Source of the DNA: Sphingobium yanoikuyae
Lineage (GTDB): Bacteria; Pseudomonadota; Alphaproteobacteria; Sphingomonadales; Sphingomonadaceae
Assembly (NCBI RefSeq): GCF_034424525.1
Contig: NZ_CP139979.1
Coordinates: forward strand, 3,311,001-3,375,000
Length of the DNA stretch: 64,000 bases
Reading direction: 5' to 3'
Numbering within the stretch: position 1 is the first letter of the stretch; every line of letters starts with the position of its first letter. Below the pieces are notes generated by a model. The model saw nothing but the letters and a program-made list of their open reading frames with translations. It ran no database searches and was not told the origin of the DNA. Shown in pieces: positions 1 to 8,467 of the stretch. The position numbers and the translations under genes are program-made.

Positions 1-666
1 ATGCGCCAGTTCGGCCAGGCTGTCCTCGTCGGGAACGCCATATTCCTGGCGCTTGAGCGACTGGCGATAATGGTCCTCGGGCGTCTCGCCGACGCAGGTC
101 AGATATTGGCGATGCGATCCGGGGATCAGCATCAGCGGGCCGTTATGCGGCGTGTTTTCGGCCAGCAGCACCGACATGGACAGCGCGCGCATGCGCGGCA
201 TGCCATCCTCCACATGCCAGGTCTCGAAATCGCTGTGCCAGTAGAATTCCTTGCCCTGGAAACCGGGCTTATAATTGAGTCGTGACTGGTGGATATAGAC
301 ATCGTCACCCAGCAGGAAGCGGGCCACGCCGACCAGGCGGCTGTCCGCCGCCAGCCGCTCGATCACCCGGCTCTGGGCATGGATGCGGAAGATGGAACGG
401 ACTTCCTTGCCGCCCGGTTCGGTGATCACCGTTTCGGCTTCCAGCGCATCGGGATCAGCCAGCAGCTTGCGGGCCTCGTGCTGGAGGAAGGCGACTTCCG
501 CGTCGGAGAAAATGTCTTCCAGCACCAGATAGCCGTCGCGCTCGAAGGCATCGGCCTGGTCGCGGCTGATCGGCGCGCCGGCGCTCCAGTCGGCATGGAC
601 GACCGGATCGTGGCGCGGCAGGAATTCCGCCATGTCGGCATGGCGGGACGGGTAGAGGTCTTTCAT
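1..666 (-). CDS. ectD: Ectoine hydroxylase EctD (3' part beyond window)
   Basis: Fe(II)/2-oxoglutarate dioxygenase that converts ectoine to 5-hydroxyectoine in the cytoplasm. About 222 N-terminal residues are inside the window; the frame is open to base 1, so the C-terminus lies outside. The translation starts MKDLYPSRHADMAEF and carries the family signature YWHSDFETWH, which holds the HxD iron ligands, followed by EDGMPRMR. The ATG at 666 has a GGGGGAG ribosome site just upstream. It is last in ectABCD but is separated from ectC by 176 bases that hold two hairpins, which may lower its expression relative to ectABC. The family assignment is firm. Confidence 0.95.
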   Translation of the reverse strand, partial: MKDLYPSRHADMAEFLPRHDPVVHADWSAGAPISRDQADAFERDGYLVLEDIFSDAEVAFLQHEARKLLADPDALEAETVITEPGGKEVRSIFRIHAQSRVIERLAADSRLVGVARFLLGDDVYIHQSRLNYKPGFQGKEFYWHSDFETWHVEDGMPRMRALSMSVLLAENTPHNGPLMLIPGSHRQYLTCVGETPEDHYRQSLKRQEYGVPDEDSLAELAH

Positions 667-730
667 GGGACTCCCCCTTTTTCAATCTAAGGTAATAAGG
701 GCGTGGCTGGCTCAGGCAGCGCCCAAGCCA

Positions 731-766
731 GAGCTTGATCCGTTCATACTGAACCGGATCAAGCTC
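731..766. repeat. Long hairpin (REP-like) between ectC and ectD
   Basis: Near-perfect inverted repeat: left arm GAGCTTGATCCGTTCA, right arm TGAACCGGATCAAGCTC, 3-base loop TAC, one bulged base. The stem is about 16 bp. It lies between two co-directional genes and has no T-run, so it looks more like a dispersed palindromic (REP/BIME) unit than a simple terminator. It could still attenuate transcription or protect mRNA ends. Confidence 0.7.
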
Positions 767-784
767 CAATTTTCGTTGTTGTCC

Positions 785-828
785 GCATTTTCCGAGTCAG
801 CAGATGTGGCCATCTGCTTTGAAAATGC
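785..828. repeat. Second palindrome between ectC and ectD
   Basis: Outer arms GCATTTTC (785-792) and GAAAATGC (821-828) enclose inner arms AGCAGATG (799-806) and CATCTGCT (811-818) around a TGGC loop. It sits 18 bases from the first hairpin, giving a paired arrangement like a BIME. It ends just before the ectC stop codon (843). Confidence 0.65.
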
Positions 829-842
829 TGGAGCGTCACGCA

Positions 843-1256
843 TCAGTCGGCCAGCGCAGGCTCGCGCGCGGCGCTGATATCGGCGGGATAGGCGCCATTC
901 TCGTCATGCACTTCCTTACCGGTGACCGGCGGATTGAAGGTGCAGGCGCACAATATGTCGGTTTCCGGCCGCACGATATGCTGGTCATGGGCATTGAGCG
1001 CATACATGACGCCGGGCGCCAGCTGATGGGTGATGCCGGTGCCCAGATCCTCGATCGTGCCGGTGCCCTTGAGCACGAGCACCGCCTCCAGATGGTTCTG
1101 GTAGTGCATGTGCAATTCCTCGCCCGCGTACATGGTGGTGACGTGGAAGGAAAAGCCCATATTGTCGTCCTTCAGCAGAAGGCGGGCACTTTCCCAGCCC
1201 TTGGACTTCACATTGCGGTCGGACTTGCGGATGTCCTGAAGCTTGCGAACGATCAT
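843..1256 (-). CDS. ectC: L-ectoine synthase EctC
   Basis: Cupin-fold cyclase that closes N-gamma-acetyl-L-2,4-diaminobutyrate to ectoine, the last step of ectoine synthesis. It is 137 residues, the usual family length. Start [16 protein letters not shown] and the central segments [17 protein letters not shown] and [17 protein letters not shown] are characteristic. The ATG at 1256 follows an AGGAG site. The ectB stop is 15 bases upstream, so the two are co-transcribed. Confidence 0.97.
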   Translation of the reverse strand: MIVRKLQDIRKSDRNVKSKGWESARLLLKDDNMGFSFHVTTMYAGEELHMHYQNHLEAVLVLKGTGTIEDLGTGITHQLAPGVMYALNAHDQHIVRPETDILCACTFNPPVTGKEVHDENGAYPADISAAREPALAD

Positions 1257-1271
1257 GTCTGAAATCTCCTC

Positions 1272-2582
1272 TTATTCTGCGGCGACGCCATAGGTGACGG
1301 TCAGCGCGGACCGGATGCTCTCCTCGAGAATGTCGAGCCCGGCCGACAGCACGGCGTCCTCGATCACGAGGGGCGCCAGCACTTTGACGATCTCGTCATG
1401 CGCGCCGCTGGTTTCGATGATGAGCCCCTGCGCAAAGCAGGCGGCGGTGATGGTCTGAGCGACTTCGCCCGATCCGACGTCGATGCCGCGCATCATGCCG
1501 CGGCCGCGCGTCGACAGGCCATGTTCGGCCGCCATCGCGTCCAGCCGCCGTTCCAGCAGCGCGCCGCGACGGGCGATATCCTGTTCGAACTGCGCATCGC
1601 CCCAGAAATGGCGCAGCGCGGCGGTGGCGGTGACGAAGGCATGGTTATTGCCCCGGAAGGTGCCATTATGTTCGCCCGGCGCCCATTGATCCAGTTCCGG
1701 ACGGAACAGGGTGAGCGCAAAGGGCAGGCCCATGCCCGACAGCGACTTCGCCATGGTGACGATGTCGGGGGTGAAGCCCATGCCTTCGAAGCTGAAGAAA
1801 TTGCCGGTACGGCCACAGCCGGCCTGGATGTCGTCGACGATCATCAGCGCGCCATGGCGCCTGGCGATCTCGGCGATCCGGCGCAGCCATTGCGGCGAGG
1901 CGGCATTGAGGCCACCTTCGCCCTGCACTGTCTCCACCAGGATGGCGGCCGGCGCGTCGAGGCCGCTCGACGGATCGGACAGGCGCCGCTCCAGCAGGTC
2001 GGCGGTATCGACATCGGGACCATGATAGCCGTCATAGGGTTCATGGGCGACATGGCTCAGCGGCACGCCCGCGCCGCCGCGCTTGGCGGCATTGCCGGTG
2101 CAGGCGAGCGCGCCCAGCGTCATGCCGTGGAAACCGTTGGTGAAGGCGATCACCAGTTCGCGACCCGTGATCTTGCGCGCCAGCTTGATCGCGGCCTCGA
2201 CCGCATTGGTGCCGGTCGGCCCGGTGAACATGGCGCGATAATCAAGCCCGCGGGGACGCAGGATCACATCCTCCAGCGTGGCAAGGAAGTCGGCCTTGGC
2301 ATCGGTGTGCAGGTCGAGGCCATGGGTGATACCGTCGCCGGCGATATAGTCGACCAGCGCGGCCTTCAGGACCGGGTGATTGTGGCCATAATTGAGCGTG
2401 GAGCAACCCGACAGGAAGTCGAGATAGCGGCCGCCCTGATTGTCGTGCATCCACACGCCTTCCGCACGGTTGAACTGGCGCGGCATGGCGCGGGCATAGC
2501 TGCGCACGGCGGACTCGCGTCGCTCATAAATGGCCGTGTCGGGCATGGCGCTGGTGGGTTTGGGCTGGGTCGTGACGGTCAT
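1272..2582 (-). CDS. ectB: Diaminobutyrate--2-oxoglutarate transaminase EctB
   Basis: PLP-dependent class III aminotransferase that forms L-2,4-diaminobutyrate from aspartate semialdehyde with glutamate as amino donor, the first committed ectoine step. About 436 residues from the ATG at 2582 (MTVTTQPKP); an in-frame TTG nine bases further upstream is less likely. The segments FLSGCSTLNYGHNHP, FTNGFHGMTLGAL, ILVETVQGEGG, VDDIQAGCGRTG and the PLP-lysine motif MAKSLSG are present. It lies 15 bases after ectA. Confidence 0.97.
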   Translation of the reverse strand: MTVTTQPKPTSAMPDTAIYERRESAVRSYARAMPRQFNRAEGVWMHDNQGGRYLDFLSGCSTLNYGHNHPVLKAALVDYIAGDGITHGLDLHTDAKADFLATLEDVILRPRGLDYRAMFTGPTGTNAVEAAIKLARKITGRELVIAFTNGFHGMTLGALACTGNAAKRGGAGVPLSHVAHEPYDGYHGPDVDTADLLERRLSDPSSGLDAPAAILVETVQGEGGLNAASPQWLRRIAEIARRHGALMIVDDIQAGCGRTGNFFSFEGMGFTPDIVTMAKSLSGMGLPFALTLFRPELDQWAPGEHNGTFRGNNHAFVTATAALRHFWGDAQFEQDIARRGALLERRLDAMAAEHGLSTRGRGMMRGIDVGSGEVAQTITAACFAQGLIIETSGAHDEIVKVLAPLVIEDAVLSAGLDILEESIRSALTVTYGVAAE

Positions 2583-2597
2583 GCTTTTCAATCTCTC

Positions 2598-3089
2598 TCA
2601 ACTCTGTGCCGGGGTCGGCAACGGGCCGATGCGCGCCTGCCATTCGGTGGCGCGGGCGCCGGCAAAATGGGCCTGTTCTTCAAAGCGGGCGGTCTTTTCG
2701 ATCCGAACGCCCCACCGCCGCGCCAGCCCCTGGAACAGGGCCCAGGAGGCGCGATTATCGTCGGTGATGGTCGTCGTCAGATGGGTGACGCCGGCCTGCG
2801 CGGGCCGGGCCAGCAGCGCCTCGATCATGCGCCCGGCAAGGCGCTGGCCACGCGCGGCGGACGACACCGCGACCTGCCAGACGAAGAAATTCTCGGGCGC
2901 TGCCGGCGGGCGATAGCCCGATACCCAGCCGACCACCCCACCGCCGCGCTCGGCGACGATGCAGCTGTCGGCAAAGTCCGTGCATTGCAGCAGGTTGCAA
3001 TAGGCCGAATTGGGATCAAGCGGCGGACAGGCCGCAATCAATCCGCTGATGGCTGGCCCATCCGTGGCGACGGGCTTGCGTAAGACGAT
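2598..3089 (-). CDS. ectA: L-2,4-diaminobutyrate acetyltransferase EctA, non-standard start
   Basis: GNAT acetyltransferase that makes N-gamma-acetyl-diaminobutyrate for EctC. Conserved sequence begins IVLRKPVATDGPAISGLI and runs through AACPPLDPNSAYCNLLQC. The frame upstream of TTG 3041 is open to a stop at 3171-3173 and contains no ATG, GTG, TTG or CTG. Starting at the TTG would remove the first beta strand of the GNAT fold. The best placed candidate is an ATC codon (3089-3087) six bases after a GAGGGG ribosome site, giving about 163 residues, normal for EctA. The function is firm; the start is inferred and could reflect a rare initiation codon, a point mutation or a sequencing error. Confidence 0.85.
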   Translation of the reverse strand: MVLRKPVATDGPAISGLIAACPPLDPNSAYCNLLQCTDFADSCIVAERGGGVVGWVSGYRPPAAPENFFVWQVAVSSAARGQRLAGRMIEALLARPAQAGVTHLTTTITDDNRASWALFQGLARRWGVRIEKTARFEEQAHFAGARATEWQARIGPLPTPAQS

Positions 3090-3195
3090 ATCCTGCCCCT
3101 CGCCCGATCGAGAGCGCGCAGAAGCCCGTGGCGGCGAAGCAGCCGCTGTAGCTTGGGAATCGAAGATTGTTCATCTCCCGAATTATATTTTACTC

Positions 3196-3212
3196 GGAGA
3201 AGCAGATTCTCC
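3196..3212. promoter_or_regulatory. Short inverted repeat in ectA-ectR interval
   Basis: GGAGAA and TTCTCC arms of 6 bp around a 5-base centre, about 107 bases upstream of the proposed ectA start. It is either a second regulator site or a leader hairpin of the ectA transcript. The sequence does not decide between them. Confidence 0.35.
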
Positions 3213-3271
3213 GGCGAGACGGGCGGTTATATGCCGATCATCGACGCCACCTTCAACCCCAAAGCCGAAAT

Positions 3272-3294
3272 TATATTTCATATGATGAAGTATA
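3272..3294. promoter_or_regulatory. Candidate EctR operator (23-bp palindrome)
   Basis: Imperfect palindrome with arms TATATTTCAT and ATGAAGTATA around a 3-base centre; 18 of 23 positions are symmetric. It lies in an AT-rich patch 47 bases before the ectR start and about 180 bases before ectA. A direct repeat of ATATGATGA (3280-3288, 3292-3300; period 12) overlaps it. MarR-family dimers usually bind palindromes of this size near their own divergent promoter, so EctR is the expected ligand. This is an inference from position and symmetry. Confidence 0.6.
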
Positions 3295-3341
3295 TGATGA
3301 GGAACTTTTGGCCCCGTTGGCGCTTTGCGGGACTTCGCGCT

Positions 3342-3842
3342 ATGCGCCTTCCCATGGATTCCGAAATCGCCTCCCTGACCCTGCGCGCGCTGCGCCGCGT
3401 CCTGCGCGCGACCGAAATCGGCAGCCGTCAGCTGGCGACGACGACCGGGCTCACGCCGTCGCAATTGCTGGTGCTGCGGGAAATCGACGCGCGCCTGTCC
3501 GTCACCCCCTCCGCCGTGGCGCAGGCGCTGCAATTCAGCCAGGCGACGATCACCGCGATCGTCGACCGGCTGGTCGCGCTCGGCTTCGTCCAGCGCCAGC
3601 GCGGCGAGCGCGACAAGCGCCAGATCCACCTGACCCTGCTGCCCGCCGGTCGTGATGCCCTGGCCGATGCCCCCGACCCGCTGCAGAAGCGCTTCACCGA
3701 TCGCTTCGACGCCCTCCCCACCTGGGAACAGGCCATGATCCTTGCCGCGACGGAAAGGCTGGCGATGCTGATGGACGCAGATTCGATCGACGCCGCGCCC
3801 CTGCTCGACAGCGGCAGGATCGACCGGTCGGAGCCGCTTTGA
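3342..3842 (+). CDS. ectR: MarR-family regulator EctR
   Basis: Winged-helix regulator divergent from ectABCD, as in many ectoine loci where EctR represses the operon until osmotic stress. About 166 residues. The MarR core runs from SEIASLTLRALRRVLRATEI through LTPSQLLVLREI, QALQFSQATITAIVDRLVALG (recognition helix region) to RQRGERDKRQIHLTL (wing). ATG 3342 and ATG 3354 are both possible; the frame is open further upstream but that part is not MarR-like and covers the operator. It is monocistronic. Confidence 0.85.
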   Translation: MRLPMDSEIASLTLRALRRVLRATEIGSRQLATTTGLTPSQLLVLREIDARLSVTPSAVAQALQFSQATITAIVDRLVALGFVQRQRGERDKRQIHLTLLPAGRDALADAPDPLQKRFTDRFDALPTWEQAMILAATERLAMLMDADSIDAAPLLDSGRIDRSEPL

Positions 3843-3978
3843 CGCCCCACGGCGCCCCGCCGTCAGCGTCCCCCCTTCATAGACTATGCATAGATTCCCT
3901 ATTCGACGCATCGTCTGCCCTTCGGCCGCCGGTCAGGAATCGCTGTCAGTTGCCGCTTCGATCCGTTAGGAGGGCGCG

Positions 3979-4269
3979 ATGAACGGGGTTATTTGCATGT
4001 TGCGCCATTCCGGCCGCACCCTCCTGATTGCAGGATCGATGGCCATCGGCACTGCTGCGCCTGCGCAGCAGGCCGCGCATGGCTCGCTGCTGGTCGGCGC
4101 GGTGGTCGTGCAGCCCTGCCGCATTTCCAGCGACCAGGCTGCTGGAAATTGTGGACAATATCATTATCGCATGGTGAAATCGTCCAGCGACAACGGAACT
4201 GTCGCCTCCCTTCGCAGCGGCAATATGGATCACAGCCGGCAGGACGACATCCTGTCCTATGAGTTCTGA
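3979..4269 (+). CDS. Small secreted protein of unknown function
   Basis: 96 residues beginning MNGVICMLRHSGRTLLIAGS, with an Ala-rich stretch and a probable signal-peptidase site near AAPAQQA (about residue 30). AGGAGG five bases before the ATG at 3979 supports real translation. The mature part has two cysteines (PCRISS and GNCGQ), suggesting a disulfide. No family is recognised. It lies 133 bases before the pilus operon on the same strand and could be a pilus-associated factor, but only position supports this. Confidence 0.6.
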   Translation: MNGVICMLRHSGRTLLIAGSMAIGTAAPAQQAAHGSLLVGAVVVQPCRISSDQAAGNCGQYHYRMVKSSSDNGTVASLRSGNMDHSRQDDILSYEF

Positions 4270-4402
4270 GGGACCGCTCCCTTGTCTTGCGACGAACGCG
4301 ATTTACGCAAAATATTGGTAAAGCCGCCTTTTGCCCAAAAGCGCGTTATTAACCGACATTGACGATACTCCCTCCATCAAAGCTTGAGGTGTTGGAGGAC
4401 AC

Positions 4403-4900
4403 ATGTTTCGTTTCAAACTGGCCGCATCCCTCGCAGCCGCGGCCCTGCTGACGGGTCTTGCAGGCACGGCCCAGGCAGCCACCACCACCACGACCTTCCC
4501 GGTTACCGCAACCGTGATCAAGGCCTGCGTCGTGTCGGCGACGGCGCTGGCGTTCGGCAATTATGACCCGACCGCAACCGGACCGACCGACGCCACCTCC
4601 ACCCTGTCGGTTCTCTGCACGGTCGGCACCACCTACACGGTCGGCCTGACCGCGGGCACTGCATCGGGCGCGACCGTGACCACGCGCAAGATGTCGAGCG
4701 GAAGCAATCTGCTGAGCTATGCGCTGTATCAGGATTCGGCGCACACGACGAACTGGGGCAACACACCTGCAACCGACACCGCCGCCGCGACGGCGCCGGT
4801 CGGCACCAATGCCCTGACCGTCTATGGCCGGATCACGGCCGGCCAGAATGTCCCGATCGGTTCCTATAGCGACACCATCACCGTCAACGTCGTCTATTGA
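4403..4900 (+). CDS. Csu-type pilin (spore coat protein U domain)
   Basis: 165-residue pilin of an archaic chaperone-usher pilus. Signal peptide 1-25 ends at AGTAQA. The mature SCPU domain has a Cys in IKACVVSATALAFGNYDP, a second Cys in LSVLCTVGT, and the closing motif YGRITAGQNVPIGSYSDTI, typical of CsuA/B-like subunits that are exported, held by the chaperone and polymerised through donor strands. GGAGG lies four bases before ATG. It is the first of four genes and is probably the major rod subunit. Confidence 0.9.
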   Translation: MFRFKLAASLAAAALLTGLAGTAQAATTTTTFPVTATVIKACVVSATALAFGNYDPTATGPTDATSTLSVLCTVGTTYTVGLTAGTASGATVTTRKMSSGSNLLSYALYQDSAHTTNWGNTPATDTAAATAPVGTNALTVYGRITAGQNVPIGSYSDTITVNVVY

Positions 4901-4921
4901 TCGATCCGGAGCGAGGCAGCC

Positions 4922-5665
4922 ATGCCCAAGATGTTCGCACGATGCGCGGCGGCGGCCCTGCTCGCCCTGGCGCAGCCCGCCACCGCCTGGGCCGCGACGC
5001 TGAAAATCTATCCGGTCCTGGTCGCGCTTGACGACAAGACCCCGGTCGAGACGATGACGATCGAAAATAGCGGCGATGCGCCGGCCCGCATGCAGGTGCG
5101 GGTCGTGGCATGGCGGCAGGATAATGGGCAGGATCTGTTCGAGGAAACACGCGACATCCTGGCCAATCCGCCGCTGTTCGAAATAGCCGCAGGCGGGCAG
5201 CAGATTGCGCGCTTCGGCCTGCGCACGGCCGCCTCACCGACCGAGAAAAGCTATCGCGTCTTCCTGGAGGAAATCCCGACCGATCGCCCGACCGCCGCTG
5301 GCGAGATCCGCACATTGCTGCGCGTCAGCATCCCCATCTTCGTGACCGCGCCCGGTGCGCAGGCATCCCTGGCGTGGCAGCTGACCGCCACCAATGACAG
5401 GCAGCTGACGCTGACCGCACGCAATGAAGGCAGCGCGCACGTCCACCTCAATCGCCTCGACCTGAAGCGGGCCGACGGCACCGCATTGGCGACGAGGCAG
5501 GAATCGATCTACATCCTTCCCGGCGCGACACGCAGCTTCCTGTTCGACATGCAACGGCCGGTGCGCGGCGGAGAGAAGCTGACGCTGGAGGCGGCCACCG
5601 GCCAGCGCAGCCTGACCGCAGAGCTCGTCCTCCAGTCGGCATCCCATGCCGGTGGGACGCGCTAG
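4922..5665 (+). CDS. Periplasmic pilus chaperone (PapD/CsuC-like)
   Basis: 247 residues with a signal peptide (cleavage after TAWA, about residue 24). The N-terminal Ig-like domain starts TLKIYPVLVALDDKTPVETM and contains the LRVSIPIFVTAP segment typical of pilus chaperones. It would hold pilin subunits after Sec export and deliver them to the usher. It begins 22 bases after the first pilin gene and its end overlaps the usher gene by 20 bases. Confidence 0.9.
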   Translation: MPKMFARCAAAALLALAQPATAWAATLKIYPVLVALDDKTPVETMTIENSGDAPARMQVRVVAWRQDNGQDLFEETRDILANPPLFEIAAGGQQIARFGLRTAASPTEKSYRVFLEEIPTDRPTAAGEIRTLLRVSIPIFVTAPGAQASLAWQLTATNDRQLTLTARNEGSAHVHLNRLDLKRADGTALATRQESIYILPGATRSFLFDMQRPVRGGEKLTLEAATGQRSLTAELVLQSASHAGGTR

Positions 5666-7961
5666 CACCCTTCTTGTCCTGCCCTGCGTCGTGGCCAGTT
5701 GCGGCATTGCCAGCGCGCAAGACAGCGCGCCGACGACAGGCGCGGTTGCGACGACGGCAGACGCGACGGCGCCCACAATGATGCTGGCCTCGGTCACACT
5801 CAACGGCCGGCTGTTGCCAGGCGACTATCTGCTTGCGCGGCGCGCCGGCGCATTCCTGGTGCGCGTGAAGGATCTGGCCGCCTGGCGGATGCGCCCGCCG
5901 ACCGGCACGGCAATGATGATCGATGGCGACGCCTTTGTCGCGCTATCCGCGCTCGGCGGCGTCGCGGCCGCCTTCGACGAGCCCAATCAGGCCTTGTTGC
6001 TGACGGTGTCGCCCGAAGCCTTCGAAGCGACCAGCGTTGCGCCCGCCAGCACCGTCGCCGCGCCCAGCGACAATATGCTCGCCGCCTTCCTCAACTATGA
6101 CATTTCGGCCGAATATGCCGGCAAGGCGCGCCTGGGCGCCTTCGTGGAGGCGGGGCTGTCCGATGACTGGGGCGTGGTGTCGAACAGCATGCTGCTGGGC
6201 AACGGCACGGTCTATGGCCGGGCGACCCGGCTGGACAGCTATTATCTGCGTGACGATCCGATCAACCTGACGCGCCTCGTCATCGGCGATGGCGTGACGG
6301 ACGCGCGCGACTGGACGCGGCAGATCCGCTTTGGCGGCGTGCGCTTCGGCACCGAGTTCGCCCTGCAGCCAAGCCTCCTGACCTTTCCGACCCCGTCCCT
6401 TGCCGGCAGCGCCGCCGTGCCGTCGAACGTGGAACTGCTGGTGAACGGCACCCAACGCTTCCAGACCGACGTCGGCCAGGGGCCCTTCTCCATCAACCAG
6501 GTGCCGCTAGTCACGGGTGCCGGCCAGGTGACGCTGGTGATCCGCGATCCGCTGGGTGTGGAGCGGCACGTCACGTCCAGCTACTATGTGAGTTCCCACC
6601 TGCTGCGCGCGGGCCTGGCGTCCTGGTCGATGGAGGCAGGAGCCGAACGGCGCGGCTATGGGCTGCGCAGCTTCGGCTATGACAATCCCTTCCTGGCCGG
6701 CACCTATCGCCGCGGCCTGACCGACCGGCTGACGATCGAGGGACGGGCCGAAGCCAGCGCCGACGTCACCATGGCCGGCGGCGGCGTCAACATGATCATC
6801 GTTCCGATCGGCGAGATCAGCCTGGCGGCAGCGGGATCGACGAGCCAGGCCGGTGAGGGCCTGTTGTATCGGGCAGCCTTTGCCCGCAACGCGCCGACCT
6901 GGAACGTCGCTCTCAGTTACCAGCGGGCGTCGAACCGCTATCGCGAAATCGGCGTGGAGCGCGACAGCGAGCGGATCGTGGAACAGGTGCAAGGCTCTGC
7001 CGGATGGAGCCTGGGCACCATGGGCACGATCGGCGCATCCTATACCAGCCTGACCTATGCCGACAGCCAGTCCGCCCGCGTCCTGTCGGGCAATTACAGC
7101 CTGTCCCTGCGCGACAAGGCCTTTGTCAGCGCCTACGCGATCCGCAGTCGCTTTTCGGAAAGCGGCCATGAAAACAGCATCGGCTTCAACCTGACCATCC
7201 CCTTCGGCCCGCGCAGCAGCGCCTATCTCCAGGCCGACCGGGGTGGCGTGCGGGCGGAAATGCGCAGCACCCCGCCGCAAAGCGGAGGCTGGGGCTATCG
7301 GGCGGCGATTTCGACCGGCAGCAACGCGCAACAGCAGGGCGAGATTCTGTGGCGCGGCAATGCGGCGGAGATGACCGCGCAGGTGGACCGTGCCGGCGGA
7401 CAAACCGGCTGGCGTGTCACCGGCCAGGGCGGCCTGTTGCTGGCCGATGGCGCGCTGTTCCCGACCCGCCGGGTGGAAAGCGGCTTTGCCGTGGTGCGCG
7501 TGCCCGGCCAGGCCGATGTGCGCATCTATCAGGAAAACCGCCTGGTCGCGCGGACCGACGCCCATGGCATGGCCGTCATTCCCGACCTGCGCCCCTATGA
7601 AATCAATCGCCTCAGCATCGCGGCGGCGGACGTGCCGATCGACATCCGGATGCCCAATGACCAGATCAGGGTGGTGCCGCGCTACCGTGGCGCCGTCAGC
7701 GCGCGTTTCGTCGCGGTCCGGGAGCATCCGGCGACATTGCGCATCGTGATGCCGGACGGCGCGCCGGCGGAAATCGGCGCCAGCGTCACCGCGGAAGATG
7801 AAAGATCCTTCGTCGGCAATGATGGTGCCGTCTTCATCCGCAGCCTTCACCCCGGCATGATGCTGACCGTCGATACGGGGGACGGCCCCTGCCATGTTCG
7901 GGTCGACGCCGTGCCGGACGAAATGCTACCAGTGATCGGGCCGCTGACATGCGTGCCATAA
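5646..7961 (+). CDS. Outer-membrane usher (FimD/CsuD-like)
   Basis: 771-residue outer-membrane usher that receives chaperone-pilin complexes and assembles the fibre. A signal peptide of about 25 residues is followed by an N-terminal domain and a barrel rich in alternating aromatic and polar residues. A recognisable segment is GDGVTDARDWTRQIRFGGVR, and PSNVELLVNGTQ marks the plug/barrel region. The C-terminal domains end DAVPDEMLPVIGPLTCVP. It overlaps the chaperone gene at its start, and the next gene begins just after its stop. Confidence 0.92.
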   Translation: MPVGRASTLLVLPCVVASCGIASAQDSAPTTGAVATTADATAPTMMLASVTLNGRLLPGDYLLARRAGAFLVRVKDLAAWRMRPPTGTAMMIDGDAFVALSALGGVAAAFDEPNQALLLTVSPEAFEATSVAPASTVAAPSDNMLAAFLNYDISAEYAGKARLGAFVEAGLSDDWGVVSNSMLLGNGTVYGRATRLDSYYLRDDPINLTRLVIGDGVTDARDWTRQIRFGGVRFGTEFALQPSLLTFPTPSLAGSAAVPSNVELLVNGTQRFQTDVGQGPFSINQVPLVTGAGQVTLVIRDPLGVERHVTSSYYVSSHLLRAGLASWSMEAGAERRGYGLRSFGYDNPFLAGTYRRGLTDRLTIEGRAEASADVTMAGGGVNMIIVPIGEISLAAAGSTSQAGEGLLYRAAFARNAPTWNVALSYQRASNRYREIGVERDSERIVEQVQGSAGWSLGTMGTIGASYTSLTYADSQSARVLSGNYSLSLRDKAFVSAYAIRSRFSESGHENSIGFNLTIPFGPRSSAYLQADRGGVRAEMRSTPPQSGGWGYRAAISTGSNAQQQGEILWRGNAAEMTAQVDRAGGQTGWRVTGQGGLLLADGALFPTRRVESGFAVVRVPGQADVRIYQENRLVARTDAHGMAVIPDLRPYEINRLSIAAADVPIDIRMPNDQIRVVPRYRGAVSARFVAVREHPATLRIVMPDGAPAEIGASVTAEDERSFVGNDGAVFIRSLHPGMMLTVDTGDGPCHVRVDAVPDEMLPVIGPLTCVP

Positions 7962-7972
7962 GGAGGATGAGG

Positions 7973-8467
7973 ATGCGCACTGGCCATGCCCTCTACGCCG
8001 TTGCGGTCGCGCTGGCGGCCCTGATCATGGCGCCCCCCGCGCAGGCGGCGTGCGATCCCCTGGCCCTGTGCACCTGTACCGTATCGGCAAGCGGCCTGAG
8101 CTTCGGCAATTACAACCCGGTCGCCAGCGGGGATAATGATTCATCGGGAACGGTGCGCGTGCGCTGCTCGCTGGTGGTCGCGCTGGGCGGCAGTTACACG
8201 ATCCAGCTCAGCAAAGGGACATCGTCCACCTATGCGCCGCGCGTCCTGACCAGTGGCGGCTCGACGCTCGCCTATAATCTCTACACCAGCAATGCGCGCA
8301 ACCAGGTCTGGGGCGATGGGACCGGCGGATCGCAGACGGTGACCAGCAATTTCATCGCGCTGCTGAACCTGGACCAGACCACGACGGTATATGGCCGTAT
8401 CCCGGCCGGGCAGAATGTCCCGCCCGGCAGCTATTCGGACACGATACTGGTCACGGTCATCTTCTGA
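7973..8467 (+). CDS. Second SCPU-domain pilin, probable tip or minor subunit
   Basis: 164 residues from the ATG at 7973, six bases after AGGAGG. Earlier in-frame ATGs at 7949 and 7967 lie before or against that ribosome site. A signal peptide ends near APPAQA. The mature part has CTCTVSASGLSFGNYNPV and YGRIPAGQNVPPGSYSDTI, parallel to the first pilin, but begins with the extra cysteine-rich segment ACDPLALCTC. In Csu operons the gene after the usher usually encodes the tip adhesin. Here it has only one SCPU domain, so the tip role is uncertain. Confidence 0.85.
   Translation: MRTGHALYAVAVALAALIMAPPAQAACDPLALCTCTVSASGLSFGNYNPVASGDNDSSGTVRVRCSLVVALGGSYTIQLSKGTSSTYAPRVLTSGGSTLAYNLYTSNARNQVWGDGTGGSQTVTSNFIALLNLDQTTTVYGRIPAGQNVPPGSYSDTILVTVIF

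Noticed and set aside
3153..3341. Longer ectR starting at 3153
   Set aside because: The extension covers the candidate operator and promoter region and is unlike MarR proteins.
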